Below the pieces are notes generated by a model, which saw only the letters and a list, made by a program, of their open reading frames with translations, did not search any database and was not told the origin of the DNA. Positions 15,524 through 23,454 of a DNA stretch of 64,000 nucleotides are shown here, one piece after another; the first letter of the stretch is position 1; each line of letters starts with the position of its first letter. A program made the position numbers and the translations under genes. This stretch comes from Mycobacterium numidiamassiliense (GTDB taxonomy: Bacteria > Actinomycetota > Actinomycetes > Mycobacteriales > Mycobacteriaceae): the NCBI RefSeq assembly GCF_900157365.1, contig NZ_FUEZ01000004.1, positions 2,653,066-2,717,065 of the forward strand. Direction: 5' to 3'.

Positions 15524-17011
15524 GTGAACGTACGCGACGCCGCGCCGACGAGCCGAGTGTTGGTGGTGGCGATCATGGTGTCGATGGTCGCGTTCCTCAA
15601 CACCACGGTCACAAACCTGGCTCTTCCGGCCACTGAACGTGACCTGGGCGGCGGCCTGTCGCTGCAACAGTGGGTCGTCGACGGTTATTTGCTTGCGCTG
15701 GCGGCCACGGTTCTGATGGCCGGTTCGATCTCCGATCTGTTCGGACGAGTGCCGGTGATGCGTTTCGGGCTGGCGACCTTTGGCACCGGTGCCGCGTTGG
15801 CGGCTAGCGCGACCTCCCCGTTGATGCTGGTCTTCGGCCGCATCGTCCAAGGGCTGGGCGGCGCGTTTCTGGTGCCCGGCTCGCTCGCGCTGATCAACTC
15901 CGCCTTCGAACCCGAAGACCGACCCACCGCCATCGGAACCTGGACCGCCTGGACCGGAACCGCTTTCGCGCTGGGACCGCTATTGGGCGGGTTGTCGGTG
16001 GACTACCTCAGCTGGCGATGGATCTATGTCGTGTCGGCGATCCCGATGCTTGTCGGCTTCGGCTTGACGTTTTGGTTGTGTCCGATGCCGGGGCCGGCCG
16101 AACACGCTCGCGTCGATGCCGGGGGAGCCGCGTTGTCCGCGGTCGGGCTGAGCGCGACGGTGTATGCGTTGATCGAATCGCACCGGCGTGGCTGGACCGA
16201 CCCGTCCGTCACCGCTTGTTTGGTCGTAGGGGTCATCGCCCTGCTGGCGTTTGTGGGATGGGAGCACCGCACCCCAAACCCCATGCTGCCGTTGGGCGTT
16301 TTCAGAATCCGCAATTTCGCCGGTGCCAATCTGGTCACGGCCTTCGTCTACGGCGGCCTTACTCTCGCCTCGATTGCCATTGCCCTCTATACCCAGGAGG
16401 TCGCCGGCTACCCGGCCACCGTTGCAGGTATGGCCACGCTGCCCACCCCCGTGCTGTCGTTTCTGTTCGCCAAGCGCGTCGGCGGCTTGGCCGCACGAGT
16501 CGGGCCCCGGATTTTCATCGTGGTGGGCCCGGCGTTGGCCGGGTTCGGGTTGCTGCTCATCCACCCCGCAGCGAACGGATTCAACATCCTGACAGATCTC
16601 ATGCCGGGTATCACCGTGGTGGCCATCGGCCTGGTCATCGCGATCACGCCGCTGACCGCACTGAATCTGTCCTCTCTTGATTCCGAGCACAGTGGAATCG
16701 CGGCGGCGATCCAGAACGTCGTCGGCCGCACGTCTGCGCTGACCGCCGTGGCCTGCGTAGGACTGATCGCCGCAGGCACACTGACCGACGCCAGCTTCGG
16801 CCGGCTGCTCGATGTCAGCGCGGTCCTCTTCTTCATCGGCGCCGTTTTCTGCGCAGCCATCATCAGAAATCCGGCCGTCGCCGATCAAGCTGTTCCCGGC
16901 GAAGTCGTCGAGTTGTGCACCGACCAGCCTGACGCCTATGCCGAGCTGGCCGATCTGGCCGGCCAAACCGGACCCGTGCCGCTGCTGCGCCCGAAAGACC
17001 TTCACCCCTAA
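15524..17011 (+). CDS. MFS transporter, DHA2 (14-TMS) family
   Basis: 495 residues with 14 predicted membrane segments. Segment 1 is VAIMVSMVAFLNTTVTNLALPA; the cytoplasmic motif A is GSISDLFGRVPVM between segments 2 and 3, and an antiporter-type GPLLGG follows in segment 5. This is the EmrB/QacA-type proton-driven drug exporter layout. GTG 15524 is preceded by AGGA at suitable distance. The soluble C-terminus (VPGEVVELCTDQPDAYAELADL) is typical of a mycobacterial subgroup. It lies alone between the glycine-rich small gene and a GNAT acetyltransferase 52 bp downstream. The substrate is unknown. Confidence 0.9.
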   Translation: MNVRDAAPTSRVLVVAIMVSMVAFLNTTVTNLALPATERDLGGGLSLQQWVVDGYLLALAATVLMAGSISDLFGRVPVMRFGLATFGTGAALAASATSPLMLVFGRIVQGLGGAFLVPGSLALINSAFEPEDRPTAIGTWTAWTGTAFALGPLLGGLSVDYLSWRWIYVVSAIPMLVGFGLTFWLCPMPGPAEHARVDAGGAALSAVGLSATVYALIESHRRGWTDPSVTACLVVGVIALLAFVGWEHRTPNPMLPLGVFRIRNFAGANLVTAFVYGGLTLASIAIALYTQEVAGYPATVAGMATLPTPVLSFLFAKRVGGLAARVGPRIFIVVGPALAGFGLLLIHPAANGFNILTDLMPGITVVAIGLVIAITPLTALNLSSLDSEHSGIAAAIQNVVGRTSALTAVACVGLIAAGTLTDASFGRLLDVSAVLFFIGAVFCAAIIRNPAVADQAVPGEVVELCTDQPDAYAELADLAGQTGPVPLLRPKDLHP

Positions 17012-17063
17012 GGCAATCGAGGTCTCTCACGGATTCTGTGTTGGCTGCTGGCAGACTGCTGGC

Positions 17064-17606
17064 ATGGACGTGACCGACAGCAGTGTGCGTCAGGCTTCGC
17101 CACAGGATGCGGCCGCCTGCATCGCGATATACCGTCCCTTCGTTGAGAACACCGCGATCAGTTGGGAAATCGACGTCCCGAGTGTGGCGGAGATGGCTTC
17201 CCGCATCACCGCGGCCCGCGACACTCACGAATGGCTCGTCCTCGAGGGCGATGGTGAGATCATCGGCTTCGCCTACGGGCACGCGCTTTATCGCGTTCCG
17301 TCCTACCAGTGGTCGGTCGAGACCGGTATCTATGTTCAGCTGGGCTGTCATCGTGCCGGCGCGGGCCGCAAACTCTATACGCAACTTTTGCGTCGGCTCA
17401 CCGAGCGCGGCTACCGGCGAGCCTTCGCCGGGATAACCCAACCCAATGAGGCCAGCAACGGTTTTCATCGATCCTTTGGGTTTCAGGATGCCGGCCTGTA
17501 TCGGCGAGTTGGGTGGAAAAACGACAGCTGGCACGACGTCGCATGGATGCAACTCGATCTTCCCCGCACCGGAAATCCGGAAGAAGGCCCCGGCCCAATC
17601 CTGTGA
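17064..17606 (+). CDS. GNAT N-acetyltransferase (phosphinothricin acetyltransferase-like)
   Basis: 180 residues. The N-terminal VRQASPQDAAACIAIYRPFVENTAISWE matches the opening of phosphinothricin/methionine-sulfoximine acetyltransferases. The SVETGIYVQLGCHRAGAGRKLY segment is the acetyl-CoA binding motif A, and GITQPNEASNGFHRSFGF is the subfamily's substrate loop. ATG 17064 begins the conserved domain; no upstream residue is conserved. It acetylates the amino group of small amino-acid analogues in the cytoplasm. Its position behind the MFS exporter suggests a drug or metabolite tolerance unit, which is inference. Confidence 0.88.
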   Translation: MDVTDSSVRQASPQDAAACIAIYRPFVENTAISWEIDVPSVAEMASRITAARDTHEWLVLEGDGEIIGFAYGHALYRVPSYQWSVETGIYVQLGCHRAGAGRKLYTQLLRRLTERGYRRAFAGITQPNEASNGFHRSFGFQDAGLYRRVGWKNDSWHDVAWMQLDLPRTGNPEEGPGPIL

Positions 17607-17663
17607 CCTAGCAACCTCCTGGCGGTAGCGCCGCTCCCATACCGTCGACGACGACCGGCGTGA

Positions 17664-19967
17664 CTATCGCGCCATAAGACTTGCACTCGGCAAGACGTGT
17701 GGGATCTCGTCTGCAGGCAACGGGCGGCAGAAGAAGTTTCCTTGCACCGCGTCGCACCCGTAGCTCCTGAGTTCTTGAGCTGTCTCCCAATCCTCAACGC
17801 CCTCGGCGACACTGGCGATGCCGAACTCCGTGGCCAATTCGATGACGGATCGCGCAATGGTGGCCGCGCGTTCGTCGTGCAGAATCGGTGCGACGAATTG
17901 ACGATCGAGCTTGACGTCGTCGATTGGCAGTTCGCGCAGGTATGTCAGCGTCGCGTAGCCGCTGCCGAAGTCGTCGATCGCCACTCGGATGCCGGCCTCG
18001 CGAAGCTGGTTGAGCACTGTGCGGGCCTTCGGCAGGTCGGCCACCACCAGATCCTCGGTGATCTCAATCGTGAGCAAACTTGGCGACATCCCGTGCGCGT
18101 CGAGCACCGACATGATGCGGTCGGGCAGGGTGTCCTCTTCAAGGGTGGGCGCCCAGAAATTGACCGCGATCGGGATCGGGATGCCGGCTGCATACCAAAC
18201 CGAGGCGTCCGCGACCGCGCGTGACAGCACCAGGTCGGTGAGGGCGTCCATCAGCCCGTGTGCCCGCACCAACGGCAAGAACTCGGACGGCTCGAGCGGG
18301 CCGAACTTGGGGTGCTGCCATCGCACGAGCGCCTCTACTCCGCAGACCGAACCGGTCATCATGCCGAATTTCGGCTGGTACAAGAGGTTCAGCAAGCCAT
18401 CCTCGATGGCGCGTCGCAATTCGCCCAGTAGTTGAAGTCGGGCGATGCCGTCGTCGTATGCCTCGCCCGCGTCCAGCCCGAGGTCCATATCGGGCGTGAA
18501 TATCCGTATGTTGGTTGAGCTTCCCGATTGGGCGCATTGTCGTGCGGTAGCCGCCTGCCGGAGAAGTTGGTCCGGCTTCAGCGGGGCGATGAGTTGGGCT
18601 GGGGCCGACGCCACGCCGATGCTCAAACGAACGTCCAGGCGTTGATCGTTGATAGTTAGGGGTTCGTCGAAGGCTTGGTCGAGTTCTTCGGCGACGTGCA
18701 TCGCGACCTCGGGTCGTTCTTCGATCAGGATCGCGAATTCGTCGCCGGTCATCCGCGCGACGGTGTCGCGCGCCGGGATATTGGCTTGGATTCGCTCGCC
18801 GACGCTGCGCAACAGGTCGTCGCCCACGGCATAACCGAGGGTTTCATTCACCAGTTTGAAGTCGTCCACGCTGACCATGAGGATGCTGACGGGGACAGCG
18901 TGGTGTACGTGTAACCGCGCGGCATGCGCCAGCCGATCGTCGAACAGTCGTTGATTTGCTAACCCGGTTACCGGGTCCTTCAGGGCAGCGTCAGACACCG
19001 CGGCGAGCAGGCGCCGCTTGCGGTCGAGAAGCAATAAGTGCCGGGCGAGCGTGGTGAGGACCAACACCACACAAGCTCCGAAAATGAAAGACTCGCTCCC
19101 GGATGCGGGCCAAAAGTGCACAGCGCCAACGACAATTGCCAAGAACACCGGCAAGTACGGCAGCCACAGCGACGCCCTCGACGATGGCTGAGAAAAACCG
19201 AGGTCGAGGTCCGGTCCCGGCCGAGACGCAATTCCCGACAGCGTTACCAAGTACATTCCGCCGGCCCAGCCAAGAATGATGAGGTCATTGGGCACCCGGT
19301 AGAGATGGTTGTCACAGATGACAATTACCCCGGCCGTCGCGATCACCACATACCCCATGGCCAGTAGCGTCGCTGAGAGTTTGCGGCCCGGCTCGGCTTT
19401 CCGCACGAGAATGAATGACATGACGACGAGCGCGAAATATACGGCTGTGGCAGTGATCAACAACATGCGCGGGACGCTGACTGTTTGTGCCGTTTGTCCT
19501 GCGTGACCTCGCGCCAGGATAGCCAATACGATCAGCAATGACGCGGCGATGAGTATGCCGTCGAGCAGTAGGCCTATCCCAAATCGCGAGTCGTCGCGGC
19601 TGGGAATGGCAACCGCGGCGGCCAATGCGCATATCGGAAACACCACGTAGCCGAGATTGGCCACCGAGAGATTCGAGATCGGCGCAATGCCGCCCAGGCT
19701 CACGTAACACCACAACGCGTTGCTGGCCGTCCAGCCGCCCACGCCGATTGCCAGCACGATCCACGCGAGGCGCTGGCGGCCTCGGGAAGATCGCGCGGCG
19801 CCGGCCGCACAAGCGTTGGCGAACACGCTCATCACCAAAGATCCGATCGGGCCGATTACCGCGTGATCCGAAGAGCCACGTTGGGCCAACAACAACACGG
19901 TGAACGCGACTAACCCGACAGTCGCCAACACACCAACCGCTAATCGGGTTCGTGTCAGTGACAACAT
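17664..19967 (-). CDS. Membrane GGDEF-EAL protein (c-di-GMP enzyme)
   Basis: 767 residues. About nine hydrophobic helices fill residues 5-320 (an uncharacterised membrane sensor). A GGDEF domain follows (DPVTGLANQRLFDDRL, motif ARMTGDEFAIL), then an EAL domain (GVEALVRWQHP, NFWAPTLEED, TIEITEDLV, DDFGSGYATLTYL, VKLDRQF, VAEGVE). The signature GGDEF is TGDEF, so cyclase activity may be weakened; the EAL residues (Glu in EAL, ITE, DDFG, Lys in VKLD, EGVE) are present, which favours c-di-GMP hydrolysis. ATG 19967 is preceded at once by AAGGA, an unusually short spacing. Neighbouring GNAT and methyltransferase genes are unrelated. Confidence 0.92.
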   Translation of the reverse strand: MLSLTRTRLAVGVLATVGLVAFTVLLLAQRGSSDHAVIGPIGSLVMSVFANACAAGAARSSRGRQRLAWIVLAIGVGGWTASNALWCYVSLGGIAPISNLSVANLGYVVFPICALAAAVAIPSRDDSRFGIGLLLDGILIAASLLIVLAILARGHAGQTAQTVSVPRMLLITATAVYFALVVMSFILVRKAEPGRKLSATLLAMGYVVIATAGVIVICDNHLYRVPNDLIILGWAGGMYLVTLSGIASRPGPDLDLGFSQPSSRASLWLPYLPVFLAIVVGAVHFWPASGSESFIFGACVVLVLTTLARHLLLLDRKRRLLAAVSDAALKDPVTGLANQRLFDDRLAHAARLHVHHAVPVSILMVSVDDFKLVNETLGYAVGDDLLRSVGERIQANIPARDTVARMTGDEFAILIEERPEVAMHVAEELDQAFDEPLTINDQRLDVRLSIGVASAPAQLIAPLKPDQLLRQAATARQCAQSGSSTNIRIFTPDMDLGLDAGEAYDDGIARLQLLGELRRAIEDGLLNLLYQPKFGMMTGSVCGVEALVRWQHPKFGPLEPSEFLPLVRAHGLMDALTDLVLSRAVADASVWYAAGIPIPIAVNFWAPTLEEDTLPDRIMSVLDAHGMSPSLLTIEITEDLVVADLPKARTVLNQLREAGIRVAIDDFGSGYATLTYLRELPIDDVKLDRQFVAPILHDERAATIARSVIELATEFGIASVAEGVEDWETAQELRSYGCDAVQGNFFCRPLPADEIPHVLPSASLMAR

Positions 19968-20189
19968 TCCTTGGCCTGTCAGGTGCGGTTTCAGAATGCA
20001 GAATAAGCCACATTTCAGACTGCTTCGGCGGATTTGCTCGCTGACATGCTCCGTTACACTGCCTTTGACCGGCGTATACCCGCTGCCGAAACCTTTTACA
20101 CGGCGCTTTTGGGCACGTCGACGAGGATGTGACGTTGATCGCGCCTCGCGCTAGCCAGGTATTGCTGTGGTCGGAGGGGAGCTGAGCAG

Positions 20190-20822
20190 ATGACGGAAGC
20201 GCAACGGCGGGGGCTGAATAGCGCGGTCACGGGATTGTGGACTTTCCTGGCGCCCGCTTACGACCTGCCGATTTTGCAGCGACGCATTTACCGACCCCCG
20301 CACGACGAGGTCATCGCGGGGCTGCGCAGCCACGGGTCTCGCAAAATCGCTGACATCGCTTGTGGGACCGGGATTCTCAGTGATCGAATCGAGCGTGAGT
20401 TGCATCCCGACGAGATCTACGGGGTGGACATGTCCGATGGCATGCTCGCGCAGGCTCGGGCCAGATCCAATCGGGTGCAGTGGTTGCGCGCTCCCGCCGA
20501 GCAGCTGCCTTTCGACGACGCCGCGCTCGATGCCGTCGTGACGACATCGGCATTTCACTTCTTCGACCAGCCTGCGGCCCTACGGGAATTCCATCGCGTA
20601 CTCCGGTCCGGTGGCTTGGTGGCCGTCTCGACGCTGAGCACGCGGCAACCCCGGCTGCAGGCCTCGGCGAACAGGTGGAAACCGCAGCACAACGCGTCGC
20701 CTGCCGAATTACGGTCGCTGTTCGAAGGCGCCGGGTTCGCGATCAGCGATCAGCACCGCATCCGGCGGTCATCCTGGGCCCGGATCGTGTCCGACGTGAT
20801 CACCGTTGGCGCCAAGCCTTAG
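20190..20822 (+). CDS. UbiE/class I SAM-dependent methyltransferase
   Basis: 210 residues with an N-terminal helical cap (LWTFLAPAYDLPILQRRIYR) and a class I Rossmann methyltransferase core. Motif I is ADIACGTGILS, motif II is YGVDMSDGML, and post-motif LPFDDAALDAVVTTSAFHFF is typical of the UbiE/COQ5 and methyltransf_11 families. GGAGGGG is positioned before ATG 20190. The C-terminus overlaps the convergent phosphatase-like lipoprotein gene by 4 bp. The substrate is unknown. Confidence 0.85.
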   Translation: MTEAQRRGLNSAVTGLWTFLAPAYDLPILQRRIYRPPHDEVIAGLRSHGSRKIADIACGTGILSDRIERELHPDEIYGVDMSDGMLAQARARSNRVQWLRAPAEQLPFDDAALDAVVTTSAFHFFDQPAALREFHRVLRSGGLVAVSTLSTRQPRLQASANRWKPQHNASPAELRSLFEGAGFAISDQHRIRRSSWARIVSDVITVGAKP

Positions 20823-21517
20823 CAGGGCGGGGGATCGGCGTCCCATTCGGCCAGCGTCCAGCCATCCGAAGGATTCCCGGTGACCACCACGTGGCCGACG
20901 TTCGGCATCGGCTTGGTCGCCAGCAGCGACGGGTCAGGGTTACGCACGGTCATCAGTACCCACATCATGATTGCCGCGCCATGCGAGATCGCGACCGGGT
21001 TTTGCTGGCCGCTGTCGTAGATGTGTTGGACCGCCTCGTTGAACCGCGCTTCGAATTCCTTGCCGTCCACCGAACCCGGTATCCGGGCACTGCGGTCGCC
21101 CCGCAGCCACTGCTGTGGGGCGGCAAGGTAGGTCTGCGCGATGTTGGCCTCCGGTGTGCCCTCGTATTGGCCTGCCTCGATCTCCCGCAGCCCCGGCAGC
21201 ACGGTCACAGGTTCGGCCAGCAGCTGCGAGATCGGGGTGGCCGTCTGCTGACTACGGATCATGGTTGAGGCGTAGATGCCGTCGTAGTGATTCGGCGCCA
21301 ATTGCGGGGCCACGAACCTCGCCTGGCACCAGCCAGTTGCGGTGAGTTCGGGGCCGGGTGTCGACGTGTTGATCAGGCCGGAGGCGTTGGCCGCCGATTG
21401 GGCGTGCCGCACCAGCGTCAGCGTGATGGTTCGCGGGCCTGCCGCATGCGCGGATCCACAGCCCGCGGTCAAGACCGCGACGACGGCAATGGCAACGAAA
21501 CGTCTTATCGTCGTCAC
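20819..21517 (-). CDS. Histidine phosphatase (phosphoglycerate-mutase-like) lipoprotein
   Basis: 232 residues. The N-terminal signal sequence ends in lipobox LTAGC (Cys about residue 20), so the protein is probably lipid-anchored outside the membrane. The mature domain is a histidine phosphatase: catalytic LVRHAQS (RHG variant RHA), Arg in ASTMIRSQQTA, Glu in LREIEAGQYEG, and the second His in PVAISHGAA. It would dephosphorylate an extracytoplasmic phosphoester. The substrate is not evident. The start (GTG/ATG 21517) gives a normal short basic n-region, MTTIRR. Confidence 0.88.
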   Translation of the reverse strand: MTTIRRFVAIAVVAVLTAGCGSAHAAGPRTITLTLVRHAQSAANASGLINTSTPGPELTATGWCQARFVAPQLAPNHYDGIYASTMIRSQQTATPISQLLAEPVTVLPGLREIEAGQYEGTPEANIAQTYLAAPQQWLRGDRSARIPGSVDGKEFEARFNEAVQHIYDSGQQNPVAISHGAAIMMWVLMTVRNPDPSLLATKPMPNVGHVVVTGNPSDGWTLAEWDADPPPC

Positions 21518-21597
21518 GATTTCACCAATGCGCGCTGAACGTCGACAGTCACCCGCGGTGTCACTCGAGAAGTGTAAGGCGCCCCTACGGACTCAGC

Positions 21598-21635
21598 ACG
21601 ACGCCCGCCTCGCCAAGCGGCGAAGCGGGCGTCGT
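21598..21635 (-). terminator. Hairpin terminator of the Gly-Pro-rich gene
   Basis: ACGACGCCCGCCTCGCC (21598-21614), loop AAGC, and GGCGAAGCGGGCGTCGT (21619-21635) form a 17-bp stem with one mismatch, 14 bp after the stop of the 21649-22281 gene. Confidence 0.75.
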
Positions 21636-21648
21636 GGTTGCCGAGTGT

Positions 21649-22281
21649 TTACAGCGGGACCCAGACTCCGAAGAAGTCGAAGCCCCACTGGTTGAATCCA
21701 GGGTTCCAGATCGGGTTCTCCTGGTAGCCCCAGTAGTTGATCGGGCCGTAGTTCCATGGGCCTCCGGGCGGCGGCAGCGGTCGATCCCACGCCGGTCGCG
21801 GAGGCTCACCCGGTCCCCAGGGCGCAGGTCCGTCGCCCCACGGAGCGCCGTGGAAGTAACCGCGTTGGGCGTCACCGTGCCAAGGACCACCCGGTCCACC
21901 GGGTCCACCCGGGCCGCCAGGACCGCCAGGTCCGCCGGGGTGTCCCGGACCGCCAGGTCCACCGGGACCGGGACCGCCAGGTCCACCGGGTCCACCGGGG
22001 CCGCCCGGGTGCTCACCGGGTCCACCGGGACCGCCCGGTCCACCAGCACCGGGTCCGCCAGGTCCACCGGGACCGGGACCGCCAGGTCCACCAGGGCCAC
22101 CGGGGCCACCCGGACCGCCTGGTTCATTGTGGAAGCCGCCCTGAGCCGGTGCGCCGTGCCCGCCCGGTGCCGGAGGTGGGCCTCCGGGGGCTGCGTTTGC
22201 CAATCCGGCGCCCATACCCAGCGCCGCTGCGCCAAGAGCCCCGGCAATAGTTGCCGAGGCAACGAGTTGCTTGAGATTCAT
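21649..22281 (-). CDS. Secreted collagen-like Gly-Gly-Pro repeat protein
   Basis: 210 residues. A classical signal peptide (MNLKQLVASATIAGALGAAAL, cleavage near ANAAPG) is followed by about 85 residues of almost pure GGP/GPGG triplets, broken only by AGG, EHPGG and GHPGG. The C-terminal ~75 residues are rich in Trp, Pro and aromatic residues (NYWGYQENPIWNPGFNQWG, ending FGVWVPL), a conserved tail of mycobacterial exported proteins. ATG 22281 begins the signal. The Gly-Pro tract implies an extended or collagen-like rod at the cell surface. The repeat DNA is prone to length change. Adhesin or cell-wall matrix roles are inference. Confidence 0.85.
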   Translation of the reverse strand: MNLKQLVASATIAGALGAAALGMGAGLANAAPGGPPPAPGGHGAPAQGGFHNEPGGPGGPGGPGGPGGPGPGGPGGPGAGGPGGPGGPGEHPGGPGGPGGPGGPGPGGPGGPGHPGGPGGPGGPGGPGGPGGPWHGDAQRGYFHGAPWGDGPAPWGPGEPPRPAWDRPLPPPGGPWNYGPINYWGYQENPIWNPGFNQWGFDFFGVWVPL

Positions 22282-22582
22282 TTCCCCCCACTTATCTATT
22301 CGTCTATTCGTGGATTCATCGAGCGTTAGCTCTCCAACTTCAGCCGAGACTAAATAGCCAGCCTATGAATCGGCTGTGTCATACCCCTGCGAAGCCTTTG
22401 GGAAACTTCCAGCTACGCAGCTGTGAGTTGTGTCGATGAACGCTGGACTCAAGAGGTCGCGTTCTCTGCGACTCCAATAGCGCTGTGCGCCTGCAACTTT
22501 AACTAGCTCGACGGCCGCGCCCGCGCCGAGTGGGAAGACGAACTGTAACATCTACTGTTGCTTGCCGCAGAGGAGGAGTTTG
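22282..22582. other. Divergent intergenic region
   Basis: 300 bp between the Gly-Pro-rich gene and the thioesterase operon. It contains the AT-rich repeat-like CTATTCGTCTATTCGTGGATTC just upstream of the secreted-protein gene and AACTGTAACATCTACTG before the AGGAGGAG at 22571-22578. No gene was found here; promoters for both directions must lie in it but could not be fixed. Confidence 0.3.
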
Positions 22583-22618
22583 ATGGACGTCCGGTTCGCG
22601 CGGAGAGTCATCTGGTGA
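22583..22618 (+). CDS. 11-codon leader ORF coupled to the thioesterase
   Basis: ATG 22583 stands four bases after AGGAGGAG (22571-22578), a far better ribosome site than that of the following gene. The frame encodes MDVRFARRVIW and ends at TGA 22616-22618, overlapping the thioesterase GTG at 22615-22617. This may be a translated leader that delivers ribosomes to the weak GTG start, or a decayed start. It is not a known leader peptide. Confidence 0.4.
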   Translation: MDVRFARRVIW

Positions 22619-23454
22619 CCCAGCCCAATAACTTGCCGGACGATGCCGATGCGGCGCCCGTGCCGTACTTCAGGCACGACGGAAGCCATTATGTGCCAAC
22701 AGAATTCGCCCGTGGTGGGTGGGGTCCATCGATCAGCGGCCACGTGGTTGGCGGCATCCTGGGTTGGGCGCTCGAACGAGCAGTCGATGACCCGGAGTTG
22801 CACCCGGCACGGCTGAGTGTCGACCTTCCTGCGCCGACCGGGCTGGAACCGGTGAAGGTGCGTACCAAGGTGCACCACGATCGGCGGCGATTGCGGCTGG
22901 TCGAGGCGGTTCTGACACAGCACGGCGAAACCGTGGCGCGGGCAAGCGCAATGTTTTTGCGGCGCGGTACCCAGCCTGACGGCAAAGTCTGGTCCCAACC
23001 AGTGCAGATGCCCCCGCTGCCCATCCCGCTCGATGGCGCCAGTCCGACCCTTTTCCTGCGAACCTACGGTTGGGGCGGTGAGCTGCAGAACCCCGATCCC
23101 GACTGGGACACCGCCGGACCCAAATACACGTGGCTGCACGAAACGCGTCCGTTGATCGACGGTGAGCCCTTGAGCGCGTTCACCCGCACGGCGATGTGCG
23201 CCGACGTCACGGCCGCCATCGCCAACTGGGGCAGCGAGGCGTTGCAGTTCATCAATGTCGACTACACGATGACGCTGAGCCGCCTGCCCGAAGGGCCGCA
23301 CATCGGGCTGGCCGCGTTGACTCACTACAGCGCCGACGGGATAGCCAACGGTTGCGCCGTCATCGCCGACCACAAGGGTCCAGTCGGCACTGCGGTGTCC
23401 GTGTCGATCGCGCATGCGGGATTTCGTCCCCCGCCGATCGCATCGGCCGGATGA
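22615..23454 (+). CDS. Acyl-CoA thioesterase-like (double hotdog) protein
   Basis: 279 residues, TesB-like double-hotdog organisation (thioesterase family 4HBT_3). The N-terminal hotdog has YVPTEFARGGWGPSISGHVVGGILGWALER; the second half has FTRTAMCADVTAAIANWGSEALQFINVDYTMTLSRLPEGPHIGL, including the conserved Asp/Asn-Val-Asp strand. GTG 22615 has GGAGAG eight bases upstream. Its TGA overlaps the ATG of the acyl-CoA ligase (ATGA), so the two are translationally coupled. It would hydrolyse acyl-CoA thioesters, possibly the products of the partner ligase or of a beta-oxidation branch. Confidence 0.82.
   Translation: MTQPNNLPDDADAAPVPYFRHDGSHYVPTEFARGGWGPSISGHVVGGILGWALERAVDDPELHPARLSVDLPAPTGLEPVKVRTKVHHDRRRLRLVEAVLTQHGETVARASAMFLRRGTQPDGKVWSQPVQMPPLPIPLDGASPTLFLRTYGWGGELQNPDPDWDTAGPKYTWLHETRPLIDGEPLSAFTRTAMCADVTAAIANWGSEALQFINVDYTMTLSRLPEGPHIGLAALTHYSADGIANGCAVIADHKGPVGTAVSVSIAHAGFRPPPIASAG

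Noticed and set aside
21899..22130. Short repeated words resembling a CRISPR array
   Set aside because: They are codon repeats for Gly-Gly-Pro inside the secreted protein gene; there are no uniform repeats and spacers and no cas genes.
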